64,000 bases of DNA from DATBAK01 sp038240075 (GTDB lineage: Bacteria; Actinomycetota; Acidimicrobiia; IMCC26256; PALSA-610): assembly GCA_038240075.1 (NCBI GenBank), contig JBBSEC010000002.1:1-64000 (forward strand), read 5' to 3'. Below, one piece after another: positions 1 through 8,515 of the stretch. Every line of letters starts with the position of its first letter. Within the stretch, counting starts at the first letter, position 1. The translations under genes were made by a program, and so were the position numbers. A model generated the notes under the pieces. It saw only the letters and a list, made by a program, of their open reading frames with translations. It did no database searches and was not told where the DNA came from.

Positions 1-1
1 C

Positions 2-1177
2 ATGAGCGCGGCCGACGTGCACGGCGCGTCGGTCTACTACGACGACACACTCGGTTGGACGGTCAACGTGAAGGTCAGTCGAGCGGCCGTGGACCGCCTC
101 GCTGCGCACGTCAACCGTCAGGCCGCGATCATCGTGAACGACCGCGTCGTGAGCGCACCCGTGGTCAATCCCGGAATCACCGGAACGACCGTCACGATCT
201 CACCGCTGGCAACCCGCCAACAGGCGATCAAACTCGCGACCGAGATTCTCGGGCGGGCACCGGCGCATGTCGACGCGGCCCAACTCACGCTGTCGACGAG
301 CGTCGAGTTACCGGGTACGACATTCGCCGCCGGCACCGATGTCAGCGCCACGCTCGTGATCGACAACGAGACCGCCTCGGCGATGACGCTCGAAACCGGT
401 CCGTGCCGCGCCAAGTGGGCCCTCTCGCTCACGAACCCGTCGGTTCCGCTCAGCGTCCTCTTCCCGACCGATTGCGCCGTCGCGCACACGATGTTGGAAC
501 CCGGCGCCAACCGCTTCCCCGTCACCATCACGACGAAGTACACGACCTGTTCGAGCGCGGGCACGATCTCGGCCGCGAACGAGGTGCCCTGCCTCTCCGA
601 CGGAAGCATTCCGCCGCTCCCGCCCGGTGACTACCACGTGGTCCTCACGACCGATCCTCAGGGCGTCCTGCCGGCGTTGCCGACCGTCACGGTCCATGTC
701 ACCGCAGGGCCGCCGGCGCCGAGCGCGGGGGCGCTCACCCTGCAGACCGGGACGCGCAGCATCAAGCTGCTCGTGCCGGCCGGTTGGAAGTTCACGGGTC
801 AGGACGCGGGCGGGTCGGGAAGCGGCTCGACGTGGACGAATCCCCGCGACCCGAACGAGAAGATCGACGCCGGCACCGGAGTCGAGGTCGGCTCATGGTG
901 GCAGACCGACGGCGTCGCCGGCTCGATCCACCTTCCCGCCGGTTTCCTGCCGGCCGGCGCGCACATCCAACGCGCGAACAACACGACCTTCCTGTACCAG
1001 TACACCGCGGCCAACGGAAACGTGGTCGACGGCGTCTGGATCGCCGAGCTCGACCACGGACAGCCCTCCGACTTCGTCTCTGCCGAGGTGCAGCTGCCGG
1101 CCGCCCTGCACTCCACGGCGACGACGATCATCAACCGGTTCATCAGCGATCGGAACGCCCTGCGCCCGAACCCGTGA
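2..1177 (+). CDS. Secreted-type protein with SecD P1-like, Ig-like and PsbP-like regions (5' partial)
   Basis: The frame is open to the window edge, so the ATG at base 2 may be internal and the N-terminus, probably a signal or anchor, is missing. Residues about 10-88 resemble the P1 head domain of SecD: a LGWTVNVKVS strand, then AAIIVNDRVVSAPVV and an ISP...QAIKLATEIL helix. Residues about 95-235 look like an Ig-like beta domain with four cysteines (134, 158, 183, 197) that could form disulfides outside the cell. Residues about 243-385 (LTLQTGTRSIKLLVPAGWKF onward) resemble a PsbP/lipoprotein-type fold. No SecD membrane segments are present, so this is not a translocase; the P1 fold is probably reused in an exported protein. 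The next gene starts 12 bases downstream on the same strand. Function unknown. The SecD similarity is by eye and moderately secure; the other two domains are tentative. Confidence 0.6.
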   Translation: MSAADVHGASVYYDDTLGWTVNVKVSRAAVDRLAAHVNRQAAIIVNDRVVSAPVVNPGITGTTVTISPLATRQQAIKLATEILGRAPAHVDAAQLTLSTSVELPGTTFAAGTDVSATLVIDNETASAMTLETGPCRAKWALSLTNPSVPLSVLFPTDCAVAHTMLEPGANRFPVTITTKYTTCSSAGTISAANEVPCLSDGSIPPLPPGDYHVVLTTDPQGVLPALPTVTVHVTAGPPAPSAGALTLQTGTRSIKLLVPAGWKFTGQDAGGSGSGSTWTNPRDPNEKIDAGTGVEVGSWWQTDGVAGSIHLPAGFLPAGAHIQRANNTTFLYQYTAANGNVVDGVWIAELDHGQPSDFVSAEVQLPAALHSTATTIINRFISDRNALRPNP

Positions 1178-1189
1178 CATCATGCGCGC

Positions 1190-2074
1190 GTGAAGCTGGT
1201 CTCGATCGACGGACGCATTCGGGCTCTCGACGGGCCCCTCGACGCACCCGGTACCGGGGCGATCGATCTGGCCGCGCTGACAGGCCTCCCGTCGGACGCA
1301 TGCCGCTTTCTCGGCGCGCACGGCGTCGAGGCCGCCCGCGACAAGATCGGGCGCGCGACCGACATCATGCCGATCGCCGGCGTCTCGCTCGACCCGCCGA
1401 TCCCGAAGCCACGCGTGATCTGGGCGGTCGGTCTCAACTATCGAGATCATGCGGCGGAGTCGGGACGCGACGTTCCGACGGCACCGACGTTGTTCACGAA
1501 GTCGCCCGGCGCGCTGATCGGTCATGAGCAGCCAATCGTGATCCCGCCCCACGTCGCGCAGCCCGACTACGAAGGTGAGGTCGCGGTCGTCATCGGCCGC
1601 ACGACACGCGACGTGAGCGAGCGCGACGCGCTCGACTACGTCGCCGGTGTGACCGCCGCGCACGATGTGTCGTCGCGCGACCACCAGTTCACGACGGGTC
1701 AGTTCACGTGGTCGAAGTCGTTCGACACGTTCTGCCCGCTCGGGCCCGAGATCGCGACGATCGACGAGGTCGACGTCTCCAATCTCACGATCGAGACCCG
1801 CCTCAACGGCGAGATCGTGCAGTCGGCGAACACGAGCGAGCTGGTGTTCTCGATCCCCACGCTCGTCGCGTGGATCAGCCAGGGCACGACGCTCCTGCCC
1901 GGCGACCTCATCCTCACGGGCACGCCGGCGGGCGTCGGCGCGGGACGAACGCCACCCCGCTGGCTGCTCGACGGCGACGTCGTCGAGATCACCGTGGGCG
2001 GTCTCGCGACGCTGCGCAACACCGTCGTCCGCAAGCCCGCGGTTCGCAAGACTGCGGTCGGCAAGCGCGGATGA
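1190..2074 (+). CDS. Fumarylacetoacetate hydrolase (FAH) family protein
   Basis: This 294-residue protein has the FAH/HpcE fold signature. A short N-terminal region precedes the catalytic domain, which opens at IWAVGLNYRDHAAE (78-90). Metal-ligand candidates are Glu128 and Glu130 in DYEGEVAVVIGR, with Asp159 in AAHDVSSRD. The family hydrolyses, isomerises or decarboxylates beta-diketo acids in aromatic-compound catabolism, or acts as oxaloacetate decarboxylase; the substrate cannot be read from sequence. The GTG start lies 12 bases after the previous gene and shows no clear ribosome binding site. The stop overlaps the ATG of the PAC2 gene (ATGA), so the two are probably co-translated. No other aromatic-degradation genes are nearby, so a housekeeping role is as likely as a catabolic one. 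Confidence 0.88.
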   Translation: MKLVSIDGRIRALDGPLDAPGTGAIDLAALTGLPSDACRFLGAHGVEAARDKIGRATDIMPIAGVSLDPPIPKPRVIWAVGLNYRDHAAESGRDVPTAPTLFTKSPGALIGHEQPIVIPPHVAQPDYEGEVAVVIGRTTRDVSERDALDYVAGVTAAHDVSSRDHQFTTGQFTWSKSFDTFCPLGPEIATIDEVDVSNLTIETRLNGEIVQSANTSELVFSIPTLVAWISQGTTLLPGDLILTGTPAGVGAGRTPPRWLLDGDVVEITVGGLATLRNTVVRKPAVRKTAVGKRG

Positions 2075-2982
2075 CCGTCCGCTGGTCGAGCCGCGTCCCG
2101 CTCGACCGTCCCGTTCTCGTGGCCGCGTTCGAAGGCTGGAACGACGCCGGCAACGCGGCGTCCGACGCGGTTCGTTTCCTCGCGCACACCGCCAGCGCGG
2201 TCGAGCTCGCGACCCTCGACTCGCAGGACTGGCTCGACTTCCAGGCCGCGCGCCCGGTCGTCACGATCACCGACGGCGTCGTGCAGACGACGACCTGGCC
2301 GACCATCCGGTTCCTCGCGTCGCCGACGGCCGTGTCGAACATCGGACGCGACCTCGTGTTGCTCGTCGGCCCCGAACCCAACCTCCGGTGGCCCGCATTC
2401 TGCGCGGAGATCGTCGCCGTGGCGCGAGACCTCGGTTGCGAGCTCGCGGTGACGCTCGGCGCGCTGCTCGCCGACGTTCCGCACACACGCGCGATCCCCG
2501 TCACCGGGACGGCGAGCGACCCCGAGACCGTCACCCAACTCGGACTCACCCGATCACGCTACGAAGGACCGACCGGTATCGTCGGCGTGCTGTCCGACAG
2601 CCTGCGGCGGGCCGGGCTGTCGTCGGCATCGCTGTGGGCGTCGGTTCCTCACTACGTCGCGACGCCGCCGAACCCGCGCGCCACGCACGCGCTCCTCGTT
2701 CGGCTCGCCACCCTGCTCGACATCACCCTGCCGTTGCGCTCCCTCGAGATCGCCGGTGCCGCGTGGGTGCACCAGGTCGACGACGTCGCCGCGGGCGACG
2801 ACGACATCTCGCGCTACGTCCACGATCTCGAGGTCCGTCACGACGCCGCCGACGCCGACGACGAAGACGACGACACCGAACCGCGGCTCGACGAGATCTC
2901 CGAGGAAGATCTCCCGAGCGGCGAGAGCCTCGCCGAAGACTTCGAGCGCTTCCTCCGCGACCAGCTCGGCGACGAGGACTGA
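2071..2982 (+). CDS. PAC2 family protein (proteasome-assembly-chaperone-like)
   Basis: A 303-residue protein of the PAC2 family, common in Actinobacteria. It opens with PVLVAAFEGWNDAGNAASDA, the family's typical first strand and loop, and contains GPEPNLRW and a TLGALLADVPHTRAIPVTGTA segment. The last 50 or so residues are strongly acidic (ADADDEDDDTEPRL...). Relatives are named after eukaryotic 20S proteasome assembly chaperones, but their bacterial role is unproven; no proteasome gene lies in this window. The ATG overlaps the preceding stop by four bases, and longer in-frame extensions upstream would run inside the FAH gene, so this start is preferred. A perfect 16-bp hairpin follows the gene and probably ends the transcript. 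Confidence 0.85.
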   Translation: MTVRWSSRVPLDRPVLVAAFEGWNDAGNAASDAVRFLAHTASAVELATLDSQDWLDFQAARPVVTITDGVVQTTTWPTIRFLASPTAVSNIGRDLVLLVGPEPNLRWPAFCAEIVAVARDLGCELAVTLGALLADVPHTRAIPVTGTASDPETVTQLGLTRSRYEGPTGIVGVLSDSLRRAGLSSASLWASVPHYVATPPNPRATHALLVRLATLLDITLPLRSLEIAGAAWVHQVDDVAAGDDDISRYVHDLEVRHDAADADDEDDDTEPRLDEISEEDLPSGESLAEDFERFLRDQLGDED

Positions 2983-3010
2983 CTCACCCCCGGCCCCCCC
3001 GCCACCGCCT

Positions 3011-3048
3011 GGCATCACCGCGCATCACATGCGATGCGCGGTGATGCC
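3011..3048. terminator. Perfect 16-bp hairpin between convergent genes
   Basis: GGCATCACCGCGCATC (3011-3026) is the exact reverse complement of 3033-3048, leaving the 6-base loop ACATGC. It sits between the stop codons of the convergent PAC2 and M20 peptidase genes. No U-tract follows on either strand, as is common for high-GC actinobacterial terminators, so it probably works in both directions. Confidence 0.75.
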
Positions 3049-3056
3049 AACGAGGC

Positions 3057-4391
3057 TCAATCGAGCAGGTCGCGGGCGACGGCGTCCCAGAGCTCGGTCG
3101 ACATCACGAGCGAATCGACGTCGACCCGCTCGTCGTTGCCGTGGAACATCGACGCGTAGTCCTCGAAGGTGAGCTTGCGGCTGAAGAGACCGAACCCGTA
3201 CGCGACCGAACCGACCCGGCGGAAGAACCGCGCGTCGGTCGCGCCGACGGTGAGGAACGGCACCAACGCGGAGTCCTCCACCATGCGCGCCGTGACGCGA
3301 CCGAGGGTGTCCCACAACGGCGTGTCGGTCGCCGACGCGGTCGATTCGTTGTCGTCGAACGGGGTGATCGACACCATCGGGAGCAGATCGCCGAGGGCCG
3401 TCTCGACCATCTTGTGCACCTCGGCCGCGCGTTGGCCCGGCAGCGTGCGGATGTCGACCTCGATCGACACCTCGTCGGGAATCACGTTCGTCTTCGTGCC
3501 GCCGTGGATGATCGTCGGCGCGAACGTCGTGTGCGTGCACGCGTGCGCCTGACGCGCCAACCCGAGCGGAAGCTGCTGACAGAAGTCGGCGATGCGGTCG
3601 GCGTCGAGCAAAGGATCGGCGAGCTCGGGCGGGTACTCGACACCCTCGATGAAGCGCCGCCAGACGTCGTGGATCTGCGCCGCGGGCCGGTAGTCGGCGA
3701 GCCGGCGCACGACCTCGGCCGCGGTGACGAGCGCGTTGTCGGTCCGGAACGGCTGCGACGCGTGACCGGGCGTGCCCTTCACGGTGAGCCGGCACCAGTA
3801 GGAGCCCTTCTCGCCGACGATCACCGGCAGTCGAGGACCACTCGCGGCCGGGATCTGGAATCCACCGGCCTCGGTGATCACGTAGTCGGCCTCGACCGCG
3901 GCGCGCTCGTTGGTCACGAGATGCTCCGCTCCCCAGGTGCCGAGACTCTCTTCGTCGGCGACCGCGAGGTAGACGAGCGTGCCCTTGGGCTTGAACCCCG
4001 AGCGGACGAGACCCTTGAACGCGACCGCCATCGACGCGGTGAGGTTGAGCATGTCGACCGCGCCGCGGCCCCAGATCTCACCGTCGATCAACTCGCCGCC
4101 GAAGGGATCGCGTTGCCATCCGTCGGGGTTCACGGGGACGACGTCGGTGTGCCCCATGAGCAGAAGGGTTGGCGCGGTCGGGTCGGTGCCCTCGATGCGT
4201 GCGACCAGGCTCTCGCGGCCGGGCAACGGCTCGTACCGCTCGAGATCGAGACCGGTGTCGCCGAGGTACTGCGCGATGAGGTCGACGCTGCGGTTCTCGT
4301 GCCCCGATTCCGCCGTCCCGTCGTTCACGCACGCGTTGCGAATCAGATGCTGGAGGAGGTCGCCGACTTCGTTCGCGGTGTCAGTCGTCAC
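3057..4391 (-). CDS. M20/M28-type zinc metallopeptidase (ArgE/DapE/carboxypeptidase G2-like)
   Basis: This 444-residue protein carries the M20 catalytic signature. His81 and Asp83 lie in LLLMGHTDVVPVNPDGW, the bridging Asp113 in GEIWGRGAVDM, and the general base/ligand pair Glu147-Glu148 in VADEESLGTWGAEH. Between them and the C-terminus sits the dimerisation lid (from about residue 190, VIVGEKGSYWCRLTVKG). Members remove C-terminal or acyl groups from small peptides or amino-acid derivatives with a di-zinc centre in the cytoplasm; no finer substrate can be assigned. The GTG start is preceded at exactly 7 bases by TAGCGT with no Shine-Dalgarno sequence, so the mRNA is probably leaderless. The gene stands alone, between the suf cluster and the convergent PAC2 gene. 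Confidence 0.88.
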   Translation of the reverse strand: MTTDTANEVGDLLQHLIRNACVNDGTAESGHENRSVDLIAQYLGDTGLDLERYEPLPGRESLVARIEGTDPTAPTLLLMGHTDVVPVNPDGWQRDPFGGELIDGEIWGRGAVDMLNLTASMAVAFKGLVRSGFKPKGTLVYLAVADEESLGTWGAEHLVTNERAAVEADYVITEAGGFQIPAASGPRLPVIVGEKGSYWCRLTVKGTPGHASQPFRTDNALVTAAEVVRRLADYRPAAQIHDVWRRFIEGVEYPPELADPLLDADRIADFCQQLPLGLARQAHACTHTTFAPTIIHGGTKTNVIPDEVSIEVDIRTLPGQRAAEVHKMVETALGDLLPMVSITPFDDNESTASATDTPLWDTLGRVTARMVEDSALVPFLTVGATDARFFRRVGSVAYGFGLFSRKLTFEDYASMFHGNDERVDVDSLVMSTELWDAVARDLLD

Positions 4392-4398
4392 CCCCGCG

Positions 4399-4404
4399 AC
4401 GCTA
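4399..4404 (-). promoter_or_regulatory. Candidate -10 element (TAGCGT) for leaderless M20 peptidase mRNA
   Basis: On the minus strand TAGCGT ends 7 bases before the GTG at 4391, and no ribosome binding site lies between. It fits the actinobacterial TANNNT -10 consensus, with the transcript starting at or next to the start codon. Position-based inference. Confidence 0.5.
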
Positions 4405-4511
4405 CCTGCCGATCCCAGCCGACGCGCCCGGAGGCAAGGCGGTGCCTTTGTTCAGCATCCAGTACGCCTGAGACGTATTCACGGCCGAACAAACGGCCGC
4501 CGGACCGGTCT

Positions 4512-5309
4512 CTAGAAGGGGTCCGCGAAGGGATCGAGCGGTGCAGCAGAGACGGCGACGGCGTCGAGCTCGACGCCGAACGAGCGCGCCACACCTTCGT
4601 AACCTTCGGCCTCGAGCTGATCGGCCAGCTCGGGCCCGCCGCTGCCGATCACCCGGCCGGCCATGAGCACGTGCACGCGATCGGGCCGCAACTCGGTGAG
4701 CAGGCGCGCGTAGTGCGTGATCGCCAGCACACCGAGACCATCCTCGGAAGCCATCGTGGCAACGGCCCGCGCGACGTCGCGCATCGCGTCGACGTCGAGA
4801 CCCGAGTCGATCTCGTCGAGGATCGCGAACTTCGGCTCCAGCACCGCCAGCTGCAGCGTCTCAAGGCGCTTCTTCTCACCACCGGAGAACTCGTCGTTGA
4901 TGCCGCGCGTGAGGAACTCGTCGGCAACCCCGAGTCGCTTGGCTTCACTCTGCAGGCGCGCCGCGAGCCCGTCGGGCTCACCGCCACGCCCACGGATCGC
5001 GGCGGCCATGAAGTCCTCGAGCCGCACGCCGGGCACCTCGACGGGGTACTGCATCGCAACGAACAAACCGCGCGCGGCACGTTGCCAGGTCGGCAGCTCG
5101 AGCAGCTCTTCACCGTCGATCGTGCAGGAACCCGCGGTCACCGTGTACTCCGAGCGACCCATCAACGTGTGCGACAGCGTCGACTTGCCGGAACCGTTGG
5201 GGCCCATGAGCGCGTGGACTTCACCCGAGGCAACTTCGAGGTCGACGCCGCGCAGGATCTCCTGACCGGCGATGCCGGCGTGCAGTCCGGTCACCCGCAG
5301 GGTGCTCAC
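4512..5309 (-). CDS. sufC: Fe-S cluster assembly ATPase SufC
   Basis: A 265-residue ABC-type ATPase with Walker A GPNGSGKST (36-44), the signature FSGGEKKRLE (141-150) and Walker B AILDEIDSGLD (162-172). Motif spacing and the FSGGEKKR form are diagnostic for SufC, which powers the SufBCD scaffold that builds Fe-S clusters in the cytoplasm. The GTG start overlaps the stop of the Rieske gene by four bases, indicating coupling. It is the last gene of the cluster here. The cysteine desulfurase SufS and SufU that normally follow in Actinobacteria are absent; an M20 peptidase gene comes next. Confidence 0.95.
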   Translation of the reverse strand: MSTLRVTGLHAGIAGQEILRGVDLEVASGEVHALMGPNGSGKSTLSHTLMGRSEYTVTAGSCTIDGEELLELPTWQRAARGLFVAMQYPVEVPGVRLEDFMAAAIRGRGGEPDGLAARLQSEAKRLGVADEFLTRGINDEFSGGEKKRLETLQLAVLEPKFAILDEIDSGLDVDAMRDVARAVATMASEDGLGVLAITHYARLLTELRPDRVHVLMAGRVIGSGGPELADQLEAEGYEGVARSFGVELDAVAVSAAPLDPFADPF

Positions 5310-5635
5310 GAGTCGACTCCCGGCAGGACGAGCATCACCTTGTCGCCCTCGACCCGCACCTCGTAGATCGGCACCGCGCGTGTCGCGGGCAGCGTCTGCG
5401 GCTCACCGGTGAGCAACGAGAACGTGGAACCGTGCTTCGGGCACTCGAGCTCGCGCTCTTCGGGCCACACGTCGCCTTCCGACAGTGACTCGTCGGCGTG
5501 CGAGCAGCGGTCGGCGATCGCGTACCAGTCGTCGCCGATGCGCACGACCGCGAGTCGCAGCCCTTCGACGTCGACGCGCTTCGCCGAATCAGGCTCCACA
5601 TCACCAACCGAGCACAACAAGACGAGCTCGCTCAT
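5306..5635 (-). CDS. Rieske [2Fe-2S] ferredoxin in the suf operon
   Basis: A 109-residue Rieske domain with Cys44-X-His46 (RCSHADESLSEG) and Cys65-X2-His68 (ECPKHGSTFSLLTG), so all four cluster ligands are present. It resembles dioxygenase ferredoxin components but has no oxygenase partner here. A small Rieske gene between sufD and sufC is usual in Actinobacteria, which suggests an electron-transfer or cluster-carrier role in Suf assembly (inference). The ATG at 5635 overlaps the sufD stop (ATGA), and its own stop overlaps the sufC start, so the three are translationally coupled. In-frame codons upstream would lie inside sufD and are rejected. Confidence 0.93.
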   Translation of the reverse strand: MSELVLLCSVGDVEPDSAKRVDVEGLRLAVVRIGDDWYAIADRCSHADESLSEGDVWPEERELECPKHGSTFSLLTGEPQTLPATRAVPIYEVRVEGDKVMLVLPGVDS

Positions 5636-6933
5636 GACGCGTGCACCCTTCGGTGCTCGATCTTCTCGACGATCGACCTCCGCAGCGACGCGGTGAGCGT
5701 GCGCAGTGGCAGGCGGTCGAGAACATCGTCGAAGAAGCCGAGGACGATGAGCCGCTCCGCTTCTTCGGGCGAGACGCCGCGACTCTCGAGGTAGTAAAGC
5801 TGGTCTTCGTCGATCGATCCGACGGCCGACGCGTGCGAGCACTTCACGTCGTTGTTCAGGATCTCGAGGTTCGGGATCGATTCCGCGCCGGCGCCTTCGG
5901 TGAGCACGAGATTGCGGTTCGTCTGGTACGCCTCGGAACGAGCAGCTTCCTCGCGGATGCGAATGAGCCCGGAGTACACCGAACGGGCCTCGTCTTCGAC
6001 CGCGCCCTTGAAGAGCAGGTTGCTGTGCGTGTGCGGTGCCGCGTGGTCCTGGAGGGTGCGGAAGTCGAGCATCTGCGCGGCGTCGCCGAAGTAGACGGCG
6101 AGCAGGTTGCTCTCCGCGCCGCGTCCGGCGAGCAGCGACTCACTGCGCAACCGCGCGTAGTCGCCGCCGAGCGCGATCGCCGCGGAACGGAGTGACCCGT
6201 CGGCTCCGACGTGCGCACGTTGCGTGGCGACACTCCACGTCTTCGAGCCGTGCTCCTGCACCGAGAGATAGCCGACGCGCGCCGCGTCGCCCACGATGAG
6301 CTCGACCGCGGCGACGACGAGGTGCGATGTCTCGGGCGAGCCGCTGCGCTCGAGCACCGTGACCTCGCTGTCGGCGCCGGCCACGACGAGCGTGTGCGGG
6401 AAGCTGGCTTCGCCGTCGCCCTCCGACCAGTGCAGAACCACGATCGGGTCGGGCACGATGACACCCGCCGGCACCGAGACCAGCGCGCCGCCGGCGAGGA
6501 ACGCGTCGTGCAACACCGTGAACGCGTCTTCGGTCTCCGATGTCGCCGAACCCAGATGGTCGCGAACTTCGTCGTCGTTGCACGTCGCGATGCCACAGAC
6601 GCGCACGCCCTTGGCTTCGAGCGCAGAGTCGAGCTCGTGGTGCACGACTCGCCCGTCGCGGACGACGACCATGCCCGACACCTTGCCGACCTCGGCGGCC
6701 CACGGGCCGCCGCCCGGCGCGCGCTCGTCGCCGGGCTGACCCATCTCCTCGATCGTCAACGGGCGGTAGCGGTCGAGATCGAAGTCGTCGACGCGGCTGT
6801 AGCGCCAGATCTCCTCGGCCGCGCGCGGCCACGTGATCTCGGCCAGCCGTTCCGCGGCGCGCAACCGGCGCTCGACGAGCCACTCGGGGCCGCCGAGCGC
6901 GCGTGCCGCGTCGGGTGTGAACGCGCTCGTCAT
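5632..6933 (-). CDS. sufD: Fe-S cluster assembly protein SufD
   Basis: A 433-residue SufBD-family protein that partners SufB and SufC in the cytoplasmic Fe-S scaffold. The core beta-helix is visible around ALGGDYARLRSESLLAGRGAES, and the conserved C-terminal part reads KCSHASAVGSIDEDQLYYLESRG (about 365-387), which is strongly typical of SufB/SufD, followed by EEAERLIVLGFFDDVL. The N-terminal region is more divergent, as usual for SufD. The ATG follows the sufB stop by 49 bases, and the stop overlaps the Rieske start. Length and order (B-D-Rieske-C) support SufD rather than a second SufB. Confidence 0.94.
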   Translation of the reverse strand: MTSAFTPDAARALGGPEWLVERRLRAAERLAEITWPRAAEEIWRYSRVDDFDLDRYRPLTIEEMGQPGDERAPGGGPWAAEVGKVSGMVVVRDGRVVHHELDSALEAKGVRVCGIATCNDDEVRDHLGSATSETEDAFTVLHDAFLAGGALVSVPAGVIVPDPIVVLHWSEGDGEASFPHTLVVAGADSEVTVLERSGSPETSHLVVAAVELIVGDAARVGYLSVQEHGSKTWSVATQRAHVGADGSLRSAAIALGGDYARLRSESLLAGRGAESNLLAVYFGDAAQMLDFRTLQDHAAPHTHSNLLFKGAVEDEARSVYSGLIRIREEAARSEAYQTNRNLVLTEGAGAESIPNLEILNNDVKCSHASAVGSIDEDQLYYLESRGVSPEEAERLIVLGFFDDVLDRLPLRTLTASLRRSIVEKIEHRRVHAS

Positions 6934-6982
6934 CGTGAAGTTCTCGTCATGGGGTACGGGAACCGGGTGCGGGAACCGGGAC

Positions 6983-8383
6983 TCAGCCGACCGCGCCTTC
7001 CATGTTGAGCTCGATGAGGCGTGACAGCTCGACGGCGTACTCCATCGGCAGCGTCTTCGTGATCGGCTCGATGAAGCCGTTGACGATCATCGCCGTCGCC
7101 TGCTGTTCCGTGAGGCCGCGCGACATCAGGTAGAAGACCTGGTCGTCGCCGACCTTCGAGACGGTCGCCTCGTGGCCGATCTGCGCGTCCTTCTCGTCGA
7201 TCTCCATGTACGGGTACGTGTCGGACCGCGACTCGTCGTCGAGGATGAGCGCGTCGCAGCGCACGTGGCTCTTGACGCCGTGCGCACCTTCCTCGACCTT
7301 GACCAGGCCGCGGTAGGTGGTGCGGCCACCGTCCTTGGAGATCGACTTCGAGTCGATGATCGACGTGGTCTCGGGCGCGACGTGGGTCATCTTCGCCCCC
7401 GCGTCCTGGTGCTGACCTGCGCCCGCATACGCGACCGACAGCACTTCACCGTGCGCCTTCGGTCCGGTGAGCACGACCGCCGGGTACTTCATCGTGAGCT
7501 TCGACCCGAGGTTGCCGTCGATCCATTCGACGGTCGCCTCGGTCTCCGCGACGGCGCGCTTCGTGACGAGGTTGTACACGTTCGGGGACCAGTTCTGGAT
7601 GGTCGTGTAGCGAATGCGCGCACCGGGCTTGGCGATGAGCTCGACCACGGCCGAGTGCAGCGAGTCGGACGACCAGATCGGCGCCGAGCAGCCTTCGACG
7701 TAGTGCACCGACGAACCTTCGTCGGCGATGATCAACGTGCGCTCGAACTGGCCGGCGTTCTCCGCGTTGATGCGGAAGTACGCCTGCAGCGGCATGTCGA
7801 CGTGCACCCCCGGCGGCACGTAGATGAACGAGCCACCCGACCAGACCGCGCTGTTCAGCGCGGCGAACTTGTTGTCGCCCGGGGGAATCACGGTCCCGAG
7901 GTACTTGCGGACGATCTCGGGGTACTCGCGCAGGGCCGTGTCCATGTCGCTGAAGAGTACGCCCAGGCGGGCGAGGTCCTCGCGGTTCTTGTGGTACACG
8001 ACTTCGCTCTCGTACTGCGCGGTGACGCCGGCGAGGAACTTGCGCTCGGCTTCGGGGATCCCGAGCCGCTCGTAGGTCGTCTTCATCTCCTCGGGCAGCA
8101 TGTCCCAGTCGTTGACCTGCCCGGTCGTCGGCTTCAGGTAGTAGTAGATGTCGTCGAAGTCGAGATCGGGCATGTTCTTCGCGAACCAGTCGAGCATCGG
8201 CTTGCGCTCGAAGCGCTTCAGCGCGTTGAGCCGGAACTTGGTCATCCACTCCGGCTCCGACTTACCGTGCGAGATCTCGCGGACGACCTGCTCGTTCACG
8301 CCCTTCTTGGGCGTGTTGACGTACTCGGACGTGTTGTCGTGCCATCCGAGCTTGTACTTACCGAGATCGATTCCGGTGGCCAT
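6983..8383 (-). CDS. sufB: Fe-S cluster assembly protein SufB
   Basis: A 466-residue scaffold protein of the SUF system. Recognisable blocks are SEPEWMTKFRLNALKRFERKP near the N-terminus, SGGSFIYVPPGVHVDMPLQAYFRIN in the centre, ETTSIIDSKSISKDGGRTTYRG, and the C-terminal IGHEATVSKVGDDQVFYLMSRGL. SufB holds the nascent cluster in the SufBC2D complex. It heads the cluster, with a good sigma-70-type promoter 78 bases upstream and a GC-rich hairpin in the leader. The start is preceded by an AGGGAG ribosome binding site. No suf repressor gene (SufR/IscR type) is present upstream, so regulation is not evident from context. Confidence 0.96.
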   Translation of the reverse strand: MATGIDLGKYKLGWHDNTSEYVNTPKKGVNEQVVREISHGKSEPEWMTKFRLNALKRFERKPMLDWFAKNMPDLDFDDIYYYLKPTTGQVNDWDMLPEEMKTTYERLGIPEAERKFLAGVTAQYESEVVYHKNREDLARLGVLFSDMDTALREYPEIVRKYLGTVIPPGDNKFAALNSAVWSGGSFIYVPPGVHVDMPLQAYFRINAENAGQFERTLIIADEGSSVHYVEGCSAPIWSSDSLHSAVVELIAKPGARIRYTTIQNWSPNVYNLVTKRAVAETEATVEWIDGNLGSKLTMKYPAVVLTGPKAHGEVLSVAYAGAGQHQDAGAKMTHVAPETTSIIDSKSISKDGGRTTYRGLVKVEEGAHGVKSHVRCDALILDDESRSDTYPYMEIDEKDAQIGHEATVSKVGDDQVFYLMSRGLTEQQATAMIVNGFIEPITKTLPMEYAVELSRLIELNMEGAVG

Positions 8384-8415
8384 GGGCCGTCTCCCTGGTT
8401 TCGTTCTGCGCGGTT

Positions 8416-8444
8416 CCCGGGCAGGGGGCGTGCAGAGGCCCGGG
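8416..8444 (-). promoter_or_regulatory. Leader hairpin upstream of sufB
   Basis: CCCGGGC (8416-8422) pairs perfectly with GCCCGGG (8438-8444) around a 15-base loop, inside the predicted untranslated leader of sufB. It could be regulatory or a processing or stability element. Nothing identifies a ligand or protein, so this is only a structural observation. Confidence 0.35.
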
Positions 8445-8460
8445 GATTTCCACTACGCAG

Positions 8461-8489
8461 ATAGTAACAAACCCTCGCAGGCCGACCAA
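8461..8489 (-). promoter_or_regulatory. Sigma-70-type promoter of the suf operon
   Basis: On the minus strand TTGGTC (8484-8489) and TACTAT (8461-8466) are separated by exactly 17 bases, a good housekeeping-sigma match. Transcription would start near 8454, giving a leader of about 70 bases before sufB. It is the clearest two-box promoter in the window. Confidence 0.65.
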
Positions 8490-8515
8490 CTGGCGTCAGG
8501 ACGCCGTTCTGGCGG

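Noticed and set aside
4437..4452. Short GGCA/TGCC stem downstream of sufC
   Set aside because: Stem is only 4-5 bp and no U-tract lies on the suf strand; too weak to call a terminator.
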